From Mauremys mutica (lineage: Eukaryota; Chordata; Testudines; Geoemydidae), in the NCBI RefSeq assembly GCF_020497125.1, contig NC_059084.1, positions 38,882,399-38,946,398 of the forward strand: DNA of 64,000 nt, in the 5' to 3' direction. Below are positions 8,915-18,865 of this stretch, piece by piece. Each line of letters begins with the position of its first letter. The first letter of the stretch is position 1. A program made the position numbers and the translations under genes. A model generated the notes under the pieces. The model was not told the DNA's origin and searched no databases. It was given only the letters and a program-made list of their open reading frames with translations.

Positions 8915-10579
8915 ATGCCTCGTACTTGTGTGAACAGTGCAGATAACTACTGCTATGTTTGTGGTGAAGTGACTTTTGCATCACAAAAGCGCAGTATGGT
9001 TAAGAAAGCCTATCACCTTTATTTTGGCTGCAAAATTGGAGATCAGGACAAGAGGTGGGCCCCACACATATGCTGCAACACTTGTGCAACAAATCTTCGC
9101 CAGTGGTTGAACAGGAAAAGGAAATCTATGCCTTTTGCAGTGCCAATGATTTGGAGAGAGCCAACAGATCATACCAGCAATTGTTACTTCTGCATGGTGC
9201 CTCCACTTGGGAAAGGTGTGTCAAAGAAGAAAAAGTGGACTGTGCATTATCCAAACATTCCATCAGCTATACGCCCAGTACCCCACAGAGAAGGACTGCC
9301 GGTTCCTGATGCACCAGAATCATTCTCACTTGAGTCAGACGAGGAAGAGGAAGAGGATGAAACTTCTGGTCCTGAACCATCAATGTCACAGGACCCACAT
9401 TTTCTCCCATCCTCCTCCTCTGAACCACACCTCATAACACAAGGTGAACTGAATGACCTTGCCAGGGAACTACCCAAGAGTAAGGCAGAGCTGTTGGGCT
9501 CCAGACTACAGCAGTGGAATCTCCTGGCAGGTGATGTTAGGGTTTCCATGTTCCGTGACCGTCAAAAGGATCTTGTCCCATTCTTCTTCATGGAAGGTGA
9601 TCTTGTAGCCTGCAACAACATCGATGGTGTGATGGCAGCCCTCAACATCGTTCACGATCCAGATGAGTGGAGACTGTTCATTGATTCATCGAAGACGAGT
9701 CTTAAAGCTGTTTTACTGCATAATGGCAATGTTTTGCCATCAATTCCAGTTGGTCATGCAGTCCATATGAAGGAAACCTATGACAACATGAAACAACTTT
9801 TGAGGTGCATAAATTATGACCAACATCAGTGGCAGTTTTGTGGCGATTTGAAGGTTGTTGCTCTCTTGCTTGGTCTGCAGACTGGATACACAAAGTACTG
9901 CTGTTTTCTCTGCGAATGGGATAGTCGTGCAAGAGATTCCCACTACATCAAGAAAGATTGGCCACTCCGACAGTCACTGGAGCCTGGGAGGAAAAGTGTT
10001 CAGCATCCACCACTTGCTGAATCAAGGAAGATTTTGTTACCACCCTTACACATCAAGCTGGGTCTGATGAAGAACTTTGTCAAGGCCATTGACAAAACAC
10101 AAGCAGCTTTCAAGTACCTCCATGGAAAATTTCCAAGGTTAAGTGAAGCTAAGATAAAGGAAGGTGTCTTTGTTGGTCCTCAGATTCGTGAACTTCTTCG
10201 AGATGATGCATTTGACCATGCACTGCGTGGCAAGGAAAAGACGGCATGGAAAGCCCTCCAGTTAGTGGCAATAAATTTTCTCAGAAACAAAAAGGCAGAC
10301 AACTACAGGTTGTTGGTGGAAAACCTCCTCAAGGCATACAAAAGCCTTGGTTGCAACATGTCACTAAAGATACATTTTTTGCACTCTCATCTAGATTTTT
10401 TTCCACTGAACTGCGGAGCAGTGAGCGACGAGCACGGCGAGCGATTTCACCAGGACATTGCAACAATGGAGAAACGCTATCAGGGCAAATGGAGTCCATC
10501 AATGCTTGCAGACTATTGCTCGACAGTGACAAGAGATACTCCATTTAATGAGTACAAGAGACAAGCCAAGAAGCGCTGA
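8915..10579 (+). CDS. Zinc-finger, DDE-transposase-like protein (554 aa, intact)
   Basis: A single uninterrupted frame, ATG at 8915 to TGA, 554 codons. Seen: an N-terminal Cys pairing (C13xxC16, then C39, C53/C54xxC57) like a treble-clef or ZAD-type zinc finger; a second CxxC at C90/C93; a basic KKKK patch (104-107); an acidic linker (139-149). A C-terminal globular region has D257 in LFIDSSK, D311 in CGDLK, CxxC at C330/C333 in the phrase YCCFLCEWDSR, and E509 in DEHGERFHQD. The order D, D, CxxC, E is what one expects of an RNase-H-like DDE transposase with a zinc-binding insertion. That is inference; I recognise the sequence as a multicopy uncharacterised animal family but cannot name its superfamily. 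Lack of introns, flanking inverted repeats and the repeat-only neighbourhood support a mobile origin. It has no disabling mutation. Confidence 0.85.
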   Translation: MPRTCVNSADNYCYVCGEVTFASQKRSMVKKAYHLYFGCKIGDQDKRWAPHICCNTCATNLRQWLNRKRKSMPFAVPMIWREPTDHTSNCYFCMVPPLGKGVSKKKKWTVHYPNIPSAIRPVPHREGLPVPDAPESFSLESDEEEEEDETSGPEPSMSQDPHFLPSSSSEPHLITQGELNDLARELPKSKAELLGSRLQQWNLLAGDVRVSMFRDRQKDLVPFFFMEGDLVACNNIDGVMAALNIVHDPDEWRLFIDSSKTSLKAVLLHNGNVLPSIPVGHAVHMKETYDNMKQLLRCINYDQHQWQFCGDLKVVALLLGLQTGYTKYCCFLCEWDSRARDSHYIKKDWPLRQSLEPGRKSVQHPPLAESRKILLPPLHIKLGLMKNFVKAIDKTQAAFKYLHGKFPRLSEAKIKEGVFVGPQIRELLRDDAFDHALRGKEKTAWKALQLVAINFLRNKKADNYRLLVENLLKAYKSLGCNMSLKIHFLHSHLDFFPLNCGAVSDEHGERFHQDIATMEKRYQGKWSPSMLADYCSTVTRDTPFNEYKRQAKKR

Positions 10580-10636
10580 GTAGACACTGAATAGGACTAA
10601 ACTATGTACTTAATAGTTTTTTGCCTTTTGTTTCAT

Positions 10637-10642
10637 AATAAA
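10637..10642 (+). promoter_or_regulatory. Poly(A) signal AATAAA of the transposase-like gene
   Basis: Canonical hexamer 58 bp after the stop codon in an AT-rich 3' flank. Confidence 0.6.
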
Positions 10643-10812
10643 TTTTAGTTAGATAACCCTTTTGCTGATTTTTAAAGTGTTACATAAACAGGACAGGTGA
10701 AATATTATCATGTAAAGCAACCATAAACACATGAAAAGACCTAGGTTTACAATTTATGATTAAAACTCTGCTATCTACACAATATACATAGACATAAAAT
10801 GTAAAAACTTAA

Positions 10813-10858
10813 ATAACTTAGAAACAGTAGCCAATCAGTTGTTTTAATTGTCATATTT
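10813..10858. repeat. Right inverted repeat of the transposase-like gene
   Basis: Imperfect inverse of 8475-8520, containing AGCCAATCAGTTGTTTTAA. Confidence 0.5.
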
Positions 10859-11134
10859 GAATTCAGCACATCAAAATACATATTAAATAGCACATTTTAT
10901 CTCTGAAGCAGACGACTTCTCAAAAATTGTAGACCAGTGTAATCATTCATAGAGGTATGGATTTTTAAGCCCAGAAATGACCACAGTGATCACTATCACA
11001 CAGTCCTGATTTAATTTGTGCTTTAAGTCCAATAGCTGTGTCCAACTCACGCCGATCAGTTAGAGAAACAAAGTCAGACAGGGGCAGCTACTCTATGAAA
11101 TAAGAATGATGAATATGAATAAAATATGTTGACA

Positions 11135-11188
11135 TTATTAATTATTATTACTACTACTACTACTACTAATAATAATAATAATAATAAA
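11135..11188. repeat. Trinucleotide microsatellite (ATT)n(ACT)n(AAT)n
   Basis: Three adjacent 3-bp arrays. The open frame across them is low complexity and not a gene. Confidence 0.9.
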
Positions 11189-11697
11189 ATAGCATCTAAA
11201 GGCCCTACCCAAGATCAGGCTTCTTTTGTACTATACACAGTACAGAAACAGAATAAGAGACAGCCCCTGAAGCAAAGTGTTTACAATCCAAATAGAGAAG
11301 ACAGGCAAAGGATGGGAGGGGAAACTGAGGCACTGAGCAGGAAAGTGACTAGCTCAAGTTCACACAGAAGGTCAATGGCAGAGCCAGGAACAGAAGCCAG
11401 GGCTCCCTGTTTATATTTTAGGAGAAAGGAAAAGTTTAGAGCTTCATGGTACCCTGGAATGAAAATTAACCAGCATGTTTACATCATCCATCATCGTTAT
11501 CGTGTATTACTCTAGCAACTACAGGTCCCAGTCAAGGCTCCAATGTGCTCTGCAGTGTAGGAACACACAATGAGAAACAGTCCATGCCTCATAGAGTAGG
11601 AAGACAACACAGACAAAGCATGGGAGGCATAGAGAAGTTAACAATGCTCCTCTGAGTATGATGGATTAAACACAGGAGGAGTGATAGCAAAATTCCT

Positions 11698-11810
11698 AGA
11701 TTCATGGGCCAGAAGGGACCATTAGATCATCCAGTCTGAGCTCCTGTATATCACAGGCCATTAAACTTCACCTAGATGACCCTCTACTGATAGGTTAGTT
11801 ACACTAATAC
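11698..11810 (-). mobile_element. CR1-type 3' end, reverse orientation
   Basis: Reads on + as TTCATGGGCCAGAAGGGACC then ATTAGATCATCCAGTCTGAG and CTGTATATCACAGGCC, the reverse complement of a CR1/L3-like 3' UTR. Sequence from about 11811 to 12150 is not recognised and may be another insertion. Confidence 0.65.
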
Positions 11811-12149
11811 TTAATGGTCCTCAGGAGACTGTGATGCTTCCCAGGGGTACCAAGGACTTCTGAGGCACCTCACTACCACCTGCTCTGAGGGAACACTGGC
11901 CGTGCCGTGGGTCAACTCCCTGACTGCACTCGCTGTGGGCATCACAAGAGCTGCCCGATCAGCCTACACAGGCTCTGCTGTCCCTCTGCCAGTTCTCCAG
12001 CCCTAAAGCCCTCCAAGCATCCCCCCGGAGTGTGTAGCTCCTGGTGCATTGGGCACTTGTAGTATTCACAGGGTCGCTGCTCCCAAATGAACAATACACT
12101 AAAGCTTCCTAGTTACATTCCTAGTTATATTGACCAGCACTGTCCCAGT

Positions 12150-12847
12150 ATAGATGTTTGGAAGACCCTGCTATTCACCTGTCTCCATTCTGAAAACTGA
12201 TAATTTATTCCTACCTTTTGTTTCCTATCTTTTAAGCAGTTACTGATCCATGAGAGGACCTTCCCTCCTTATCCCATGACTGCTTACTTCATGTAAGAGC
12301 CTTTGGTGAGGGAACTTATCAAAGGCTTTCTGAAAGTCCAAGTTCACTATATCCACTGGATCCCCCTTGTCCACATGTTGACCCCCTCAAAGATCTCTAA
12401 TAGATTGGTGAGCCATGATTTCCCTTTACAAAATCCATGTTGTCTCTTCCCCCCAAAATTGTGTCTATCTGTGTGTCCGATAATTCTATTCTTTACTATA
12501 GTTTCCACCAATTAATCTGGTACTGAAGTTAGGCTCACAGACCTGTAATTGCTGGGATTGCCTCTGGAGCCCATTTTAAAAATTGGCGTTACATTAGCTA
12601 TTCTCCAGTCATCTGGTACAGAAGCTGATTTAAATGATAGGTCACAAACCACATTTAGTTCTGTAATTTCACATTTGAGTTTCTTCAGAACTCTTGTGTG
12701 AATACCATCTGGTCCTGGTGACTTCTTATTGTTTAATGTATCAATTTGCTCCAAAATCTCCTCTATTGACACCTCAGGGACACTTCCTCAGATTTGTCAC
12801 CAAAAGAGAAGAGCTCAGATGTGGAAATCTCCTGAACATCCTCTGCA
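12150..12847 (-). mobile_element. Old CR1-like LINE, reverse orientation, interrupted by a hAT element
   Basis: The reverse strand encodes the start of an RT domain: NNKKSPGPDGIHTRVLKKLK, VPDDWRIANVTPIFK and NYRSVSLTS. The + strand at 12300-12500 is the reverse complement of the adjoining RT region. The element is cut by the hAT insertion at 12856 and resumes after 14964 with the pre-RT residues (NEFFASVFT). Confidence 0.8.
12512..12772 (-). pseudogene. LINE reverse transcriptase N-terminal fragment
   Basis: An 86-codon open piece of CR1-like ORF2, from the helical lead-in (ILEQIDTLNNKKSPGPDG) to SYRSVSLTS. The GPDGI, DWR.ANV.PIFK and NYR..SLTS motifs are the standard start of non-LTR RT. 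No catalytic FADD is present, so it is a fragment. Confidence 0.85.
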
Positions 12848-12855
12848 GTGAAGAC

Positions 12856-14956
12856 CAGTACCGGATTTACCATGGGGCCAGTGGTGCCATGGCGCTGGAC
12901 CCAAGCTCAGAAGGGGGCCCATAACACTCGCTTCCTCCCCTCTGCAGAAATGGAGCCTCAGCGCAGCCCAGATACAGCATAGGAGCTGAGACCCCACGGG
13001 GCCCTGGGAGATGTAATTCTGTGGCCAGCTCCCTGCCTAGAGAGTCTACCCTGGAGAAGGGAAGGACCCACATTTCCCATCATTCCTTTGGTCGCTATCA
13101 ACAGGAAAGGGAGGGGGAAGCTGAGAGACTCCATTCCCTGCAGCTTGCTGTGCATGGGGAGCTGGCTGCTAGAAGGGGGTGGCAGTGTGAATGGGGAACA
13201 AGTGTTCCCAAGGAGTAGAACGCTTTGGCCCAGATATCCCCTTCAGAAGACTTCCCCAGACTGGCTTAGGGATGCTAGTATGACTTTGCCTGGCAGCCCC
13301 CAAAGAAGGAACTGGGGGGACAAAATGGAAAGTGCCCCCCTCTATCTGAAGCCTGGCAAGGGAGGTACGTGGATCCCACTAGAAGTTAAAATGAAAAGTA
13401 AGGGAGGGGAGGCTCTATTGGAGGACCTGGGCAGCTTCAGATACAGTACAGGAGGATTTCCACTTCTGAGCCATGAAAATAGAAATTGACTTTTTCTTTT
13501 CCAGATTTATCTAATATTCAGAAAGGGAATCTAGCACCTGCCTTCCAGATTTGAACACCTCAAAATTCAGGAGGGCTCAAGCTCAGTTTGGGCATCTGTT
13601 ACTTCATTTCTCCCAAATCAAATATGCTGATCCACTGTAATTTGCTGTAGAAAAAGTAGGAAAAAATTGAGCAACAAATGCTGGGGTCTTCCGAGTGCTA
13701 ACTAGGACTGGAATTGCTATTTTCAATAGCCATTACCATTTTTTATTTTGTTTTATTTTGTTTGTTTAAAAGGAAGAGAGTAATATTGCACTGGCAAATT
13801 CCGCATTGAAACAAAGAATGGAACAAAAGAATAATAAAGGCACCTCAATTTTTCCTTAGTTATGTAGGACAGTCTTATAATATGGATCCAGATATCCTCC
13901 AATCACACAAGCTGAAAATTGTTCCACTTTACTGCAGTTCTGTAACCATGTGGGAATCAGTGCTGTCTGTGTTCTGTGCACATCCAAAATTCTTACTGAA
14001 TTCAGAAGTGCCTTGCTTTTGTGACCATCCTACCTGATATTTTCAGCCCTTGTAAGCAAAGCAAGTTTACATTTAGTAATTGGGTGAGAAGCCTCTCAGA
14101 AAAAGTTAGGTGCTGTAGGAGGTGTTGCTTATTCACTAGGTAATGTGAGACCTTCCTGTTACAACAGTAAACCAGTGCCACACAGAATGCACTTTGCTCC
14201 TCGAGTCTAGAATGGGGCCCTTTGCTTCTATACACAGCCCATTAAAGACAATGAAAATACTCCCACTCACTTCAACAGGCTTTGGATAGAACTGATTATA
14301 CTCAGGGTAACTCCACCGTCTTCACAGGGTCCTGGTCTCACAGCAGGGGGAGGGGGGACATGTGAGCTTGTTGCAGAGCTGCTGCTCAGGTATGGGAACC
14401 TCCTGGCACCCCAGCCTCCAAAATCATTCAAGCTGCACTTTCTGCACGACTAGGTGCTGGCTGAGGGGGGCGTGGGAATTGGTGGCCTCTGCTGCAGGTG
14501 ATGGGAATCGCAGGTACTTAAAGCCATGGCCTAGAGGAGGGAAGTGCCTAACTGTAGAGTCTACAGCTGCCCAGGGCCAGCACTGAGGATTTAGAGTCCC
14601 TGGTGCTGCCATTGCAAGGTTCAAGCATGCTCAGCCTGAATTGTCACCCCCTCCTGTGGTTACTAGCTGCAGCTGTCTAAGGCTGGGATCTGGCAATTGG
14701 CCCCATGGCTATAGCCAGAGAAGCTACAAGTGGTTCTGTGACTACTGGGGGCCATTAAGCTAGAGCAACTAAAGACACTGGAGTTAACGTCAACGAACCG
14801 AGGTCACCAGTAGGAAAGGAATGTCAAGAGGAGCAGGGAAAGAGGAAGCAGGTCAGGCTTGCAGAAGGAGCTTCCAGCTGGTTGGGAGCATGTCCAAACA
14901 AGAAAGGAAACAAGTATGTTTGGTGCCACAGCTCACAAAAGGTTAATCCGGCCCTG
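12856..14956. mobile_element. hAT-type non-autonomous element (2101 bp) with perfect 8-bp TSD
   Basis: The left end is CAGTACCGGATTTACCATGG and the right end AAAAGGTTAATCCGGCCCTG, which are inverted (CAG..CCGGATT-ACC). The octamer GTGAAGAC is exactly duplicated at 12848-12855 and 14957-14964. Removing the element rejoins a reverse CR1 whose two sides are continuous (CTCTGCAGTGAAGAC and CGATGCAAAGAATTC). The interior holds no transposase frame. In units 2 and 3 of the tandem array only the right part of this element survives. Confidence 0.9.
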
Positions 14957-14964
14957 GTGAAGAC

Positions 14965-15180
14965 CGATGCAAAGAATTCATTTAGCTCCTGTAACAGCTT
15001 CATCTTCCCAAAATGGACACAGTATTCCAGTAGTGGTCTCAAAAATGCTATGTATAGAGTCAAGCTTACTTTCCTACATGATATTTCACTTTTTATGCAT
15101 CCAAGGATCACGTTAGCCCTTTTTGCCAAAGCATCACACAAACCTCATGTTGAGTCAATTGCATATGTTAATCCCTAATA
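14965..15180 (-). mobile_element. Two joined reverse CR1 fragments
   Basis: On the minus strand CR1 RT C-terminal residues (CDALAKRANVILGCI and LRPLLEYCVHFG) are followed directly by pre-RT residues (NEFFASVFTRAG). That order is impossible in one element, so two truncated copies are joined. Conserved in all three units. Confidence 0.75.
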
Positions 15181-15285
15181 TTTTGTCTGAGTCACTGCTT
15201 TCAAAGAAAGCATCTCCCAACCTGCATTCTGTTCCCAGATGTATTACAGGTATATCCAAATTATTATCAACAGTAACAAACATGT

Positions 15286-15291
15286 TTTATT
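15286..15291 (-). promoter_or_regulatory. Candidate poly(A) signal for OR copy A
   Basis: AATAAA on the minus strand about 105 bp past the stop codon. The same signal is kept in the other two units (29129-29134, 41723-41728). Confidence 0.5.
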
Positions 15292-15394
15292 ATATCTGAA
15301 AAGTAAGTACAATTGCAAGAGCTTTTAAGAACAAATCTTTTTCAGTACATAAATACTATACTGATAAGTACAATAGATAGATAGATGGATAATG

Positions 15395-16333
15395 TTATTC
15401 TCTTTGATATAGCCCAAGTCTTCTTATCAGTTTCCTGAGGCCTTCTTTGACCTCTTTGTTTCTCAGGGAGTATATGAGAGGATTTAGCGCTGGAGTTATA
15501 ACGGAATATAGGACAGTGATCACTTTGTCTCTGTCTGGAGAGTAGGCTGAGGAGGGGTGTATGTAGGTGTAAATGGCTGTGGAGTAGTACAAGATGACAA
15601 CTATGAGGTGGGAGGAGCAGGTGGAGAAGGCTTTCTTCTTGCCTTCTATGGAGCGAATCTTCAAGATAGTTCTCAGAATGAAGTAATAGGACGTTAAAGT
15701 TACCACACAGCTGCCCATCCCAAAGACTATGTCAGCCAGAAAAGCCAGGGTTTCATTGAAGCTGATGTCTGAGCAGGAGAGTTTTAGCACTGTTGGCAAT
15801 TCACAAAAGAAATGATTGATGATATTCGAGTCACAGAAAGAAAGATGGAGCACAAATCCAGTGTTGACTGCAGAATTGATCAGTCCTGCTATCCATACGC
15901 CAGCAATTAACTCAACACAAACCTCCTTCCTCATGATGATGGTGTAATGCAAAGGGTGGCAGACAGCAACGTAACGGTCAAAAGCCATGGCAGCAAGGAC
16001 CAGATCTTCACTTCCCAGAGTCCAAGTGAAGAGATATATCTGTGTAATGCAGCCTAAGAAGGCAATGGTCTTCTTGTGCTCCAGAAGGTTGTGTAGCATT
16101 TTGGGAATGGACACTGAGATGGATAAAAGGTTTATCAAGGACAAGTTGATAAGCAAGAAATACATGGGAGTGTGGAGTCTGGTGCTGGTAGTAATAGTGA
16201 TGACGATGAGGAGGTTTCCAATGAGGGCTGCCATGTAGATGAAGGTGAATAACACAAAGAGGAACATCTGGTATTCAGGGAGGCTGGACAGACCCACCAA
16301 GATGAACTCTGTGACAGAGGATTGGTTCTTCAT
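15395..16333 (-). CDS. Olfactory receptor, class II, copy A (312 aa)
   Basis: Seven-transmembrane odorant GPCR with a single-exon coding region, as usual for ORs; it would act at the cilia of olfactory neurons through Golf. Seen: N-terminal glycosylation site N3QS; GN40LLIV in TM1; LHTPMYF before TM2; C95 in TM3; MAFDRYVAVCHPLHY at the TM3/loop 2 boundary (D119-R120-Y121); three loop-2 cysteines (C167, C177, C187); KAFSTCSSHL at TM6; and PALNPLIYSLRN (N284-P285) in TM7. I place the start at the ATG at 16333. The frame extends upstream to a GTG at 16357, but ATG gives the usual MKNQSSVTEF start. A CAATAG at the upstream side could be a splice acceptor. Odd: the usual Asp of TM2 (2.50) is Asn68. 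The ligand and exact OR family are not determinable here. Confidence 0.97.
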   Translation of the reverse strand: MKNQSSVTEFILVGLSSLPEYQMFLFVLFTFIYMAALIGNLLIVITITTSTRLHTPMYFLLINLSLINLLSISVSIPKMLHNLLEHKKTIAFLGCITQIYLFTWTLGSEDLVLAAMAFDRYVAVCHPLHYTIIMRKEVCVELIAGVWIAGLINSAVNTGFVLHLSFCDSNIINHFFCELPTVLKLSCSDISFNETLAFLADIVFGMGSCVVTLTSYYFILRTILKIRSIEGKKKAFSTCSSHLIVVILYYSTAIYTYIHPSSAYSPDRDKVITVLYSVITPALNPLIYSLRNKEVKEGLRKLIRRLGLYQRE

Positions 16334-16379
16334 TTCCAAATCTCCAATACTCCTCACCTATTGACATTAATCAGCTCAC

Positions 16380-16620
16380 TGGACCAGACACTCAGCTGAT
16401 ATAAATTAGTGTCATTCTAAAGAAGACCAGAAGCCAAAGCAAAGAGATTGATTTGCACCAGCTGTGGATCTGGTCCATGGACTCCAATGAAGCTATGCCA
16501 CTTTATGCCATCAGAGGTTCTGGTTAATTGATTTCAATACTGTACACCAATTCATAGCAGCTGAACAGCTGGCCCATTGACTTTGAAGGACCTAGTATAA
16601 ATCTTCTAGTGAAATTAATG
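16380..16620. repeat. Diverged TGTAAAT/CAATGAAG interspersed motif upstream of OR copy A
   Basis: The phrases GGACCAGACACTCAGCTGAT, TGGATCTGGTCCATGGACTC and CAATGAAGCTATGCCA resemble the 60-bp motif repeated at 7050-7262. The block is kept upstream of all three OR genes (30224-30460, 42810-43040), so the proximal 5' flank of each OR is repeat-derived. Confidence 0.5.
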
Positions 16621-17694
16621 TGAAATTAGCCTAAGGGAGATCAGAACAAGGCACATTACACCACACATTTTAAAAGTATCCTCATCACAATGAAGGGTCT
16701 AGAGCGAGTTTCAAGTAGCACTTTGTGGAACAAAGGCCATAAGAAACCAGTGAGATCATTTAGTCCGTCTCTTGTGTAACATAGGCCACAGAACTCCCCA
16801 AAAATAATTTGTAGAGCAAAACTTTTAGGGAAAAGAAAATCTTGATTTAAAATTGGCCAGTTATGGAGAATGCACTCCAACCCTTGGGAAATCGTCTCTG
16901 TGGTTATTACCCTCGTTGCTAAAACAATTACTCCTTTTTTCCATTTTAAATCCATCATCTCCATCCACTTCAGTGTGGAGTAATTCATCATTTACACCAG
17001 GGCGAGTTTGAAGAAAACCAGACTCCATGTCACTGCGAATGATGAACAGCAATATTTTGTCTAGATAGGTCAATTATTGGAGCTAGTGTTACAAGCTAGG
17101 ATTTTTGAGGGAGTCTAAGCAGTTAGGCACCAACCCCCTTTGACAGGAAATCCCAATCTATACAAATTGACGCCACCTATTAGCTGAGTCTTTCTACTCC
17201 TCTGATCAATCTATCTGTCTATCCATCTATCTAGAATATATATAGTATTCATTTTTAAAAAAAGAAATCTGAATAAATAGCATGATTTAGTCTATATATG
17301 TAAAGTTGAGTTAATAATTTAACAAAAAACTTTACAAATAATTAAGTCCCACATTATCTAAATAAAATGTCCAAACATGCAAAAGCAAACCAGTATAAGT
17401 AATTATAAAGTCTTTCGATATAACAGCAACATAGATATTACATGATAACCATGCAGAGAGAGAGAGATAGAAAAAGTTCAAATTCTGTTGTAATTAGAAG
17501 TAAGAAAGAAAGAAAGAAAGAAACCTCTATTCCAGTTTACATATAGCTGCCCCTTGAATTAGATAATTCAGTCTCCTTAGTTCTACTAGTTTCTCAAGCC
17601 GTTTGAAATCACCACAGCTGGGAAGAGCGTTCTTGTTCTTCTATTAGGCTGATGGCTGGAAATACATATTTGTCCTTACTGCTGTCCCAGCTCT
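16621..17694. other. AT-rich OR upstream flank
   Basis: Shared by the three units. It holds a CR1-like reverse 3'-end remnant near 16720-16790, a (GAAA)n run at 17506-17523, and (TATC)/(ATATA) low-complexity stretches near 17200-17260. No coding frame is convincing. Confidence 0.5.
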
Positions 17695-17830
17695 TTCATA
17701 GATTCAAAGATTCCAAGGCCAGAGGAACCATTACAATCATCTAATCTGACTTCCCGCATAACTCAGGCCAGAGAACATCTCCAAAATTACCATGGTCACT
17801 CCATGAGTTTCATCAATGAATTATCAGCGT
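17695..17830 (-). mobile_element. CR1-like 3' end remnant, reverse
   Basis: TTCATAGATTCAAAGATTCC, CAGAGGAACCATTACAATCA and TAACTCAGGCCAGAGAA form the reverse complement of a CR1/L3-type tail. Equivalent copies are at 31536-31660 and 44080-44200. Confidence 0.65.
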
Positions 17831-17998
17831 CACAATGCTTCTTAAATAGCCTCTTAGTGCTACTGGGGAAGAACAACTTATATCTCCTTTCGAAGTTAAT
17901 TATCTAAAGGAGGCACTGATCAAGTATTTTAATTGCTTATGTTACCTTTGGTGTCATGAACAAAATACCAAAGTCCTTGGAGAGATACTGCTCTAATG

Positions 17999-18035
17999 AT
18001 AGATAGATAGATTAGATTAGATTAGATTAGATAGA
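17999..18035. repeat. (GATA)n/(ATTAG)n microsatellite
   Basis: GATAGATAGATA followed by ATTAG pentamers; the length differs among the three units. Confidence 0.85.
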
Positions 18036-18111
18036 TATGGGGGTATATGGGGATAGTAATATGTAGTAAGACCTCCAGGGCCTTACCCAGTTGTTACTCC
18101 TGGTCCTCCCA

Positions 18112-18588
18112 CTACAGATGGGATGTGGACAAATTAGAGAGAGTCAGCAGAGGGCAAAGAAAATGATTAGGGGGCTGTGACACATGACTTATGAGGAGAG
18201 GCTGAGGGAACTGGGGTTATTTAGTCTGCTGAAGAGAAGAGTGAGGGGGGGATTTGATAGCAGCCTTCAACTACCTGAAGGGGGGTTCCAAAGAGGATGG
18301 AGCTAGGCTGCTCTCAGTTGTGGCACATGACAGAACAAGAAGCAATGGTCTCAAGTTGCAGTGGGGGAGGTCTATGTTGGATATTAGGAAACACTATTTC
18401 ACTAGGAGGGTGGTGAAGCACTGGAATGGGTTACCAAGGGAGGTTGGAATCTCCATCCTTGATGTTTTTAAGGCCCAGCTTGACAAAGCCCTGGCTGGGA
18501 TGATTTAGTTGGTGTTGGTCCTGCTTTGAGTAGGGGGTTGGACTAGATGACCTCCTGAGGTCCCTTCCATCCCTAATATTCTGATAGA
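18112..18588 (+). mobile_element. CR1 3' fragment, sense (unit 1 copy)
   Basis: Encodes the ORF2 C-terminus ([35 protein letters not shown]) followed by the CR1 3' UTR (GGACTAGATGACCTCCTGAG). An internal stop (TGACAC in place of the usual Glu-His) breaks the frame. Orthologous copies are at 31940-32400 and 44440-44900. Confidence 0.9.
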
Positions 18589-18589
18589 T

Positions 18590-18795
18590 CAGTGGTGGGC
18601 AACCTGCCACCCGTGGGCCACATGCGGCCCGTTGGGGTAATCTGCTGGTGGGCCATCAGTTTGTTTACATTTAGATGGCCTCCCACAGGTCCCAGTGGCC
18701 GGGGTTTGCCATTCCCGGCCAATGGGAGCTGCAGGAAGCAGCACAATCTTCCAGACTGGCAGCCAGTCTGGACTGGAAGACATCATGGCGTAGAA
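18590..18795. mobile_element. hAT-related terminal fragment (unit 1)
   Basis: Starts CAGTGGTGGGCAACCTGCC, resembling the CAGGGG-GGCAAACT terminus of the complete hAT MITE at 46362. I find no matching right terminus, so it is probably truncated. Copies in the other units start at 32409 and 44914. Confidence 0.6.
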
Positions 18796-18865
18796 TCCAC
18801 CACTTTCCTGGCGAGTTTGTTTAAATGGTTAATTGCCATCCCTGTGATCAGTGCCTGAGGAAGTC

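Larger units (their letters stand above)
8475..10858 (+). mobile_element. Candidate autonomous DNA transposon carrying an intact transposase-like gene
   Basis: An intronless 554-codon gene lies between imperfect inverted repeats, left 8475-8520 and right 10813-10858. The left arm contains TTAAAATTGTTGATTGGCTC and the right arm its approximate reverse complement (GCCAATCA-GTTGTTTTAA). AACTT-type sequence continues inward on both sides. The outer boundaries and target duplication are not certain, so the true termini may lie a little further out. A TATA-like TTATAAAG sits at 8577-8584, and an AATAAA signal follows the gene. Confidence 0.55.

Noticed and set aside
9247..9549. Minus-strand serine-rich frame
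   Set aside because: Shadow of the acidic Glu/Asp region of the 8915-10579 gene.
15987..16238. Plus-strand frame opposite each OR gene
   Set aside because: Antisense shadow of the OR coding sequence; it recurs in all three copies only because the ORs are nearly identical.
16334..16357. Eight-codon N-terminal extension of OR copy A
   Set aside because: It begins at GTG, not ATG. The ATG at 16333 gives the standard OR N-terminus, so the longer start was not used in any of the three genes.
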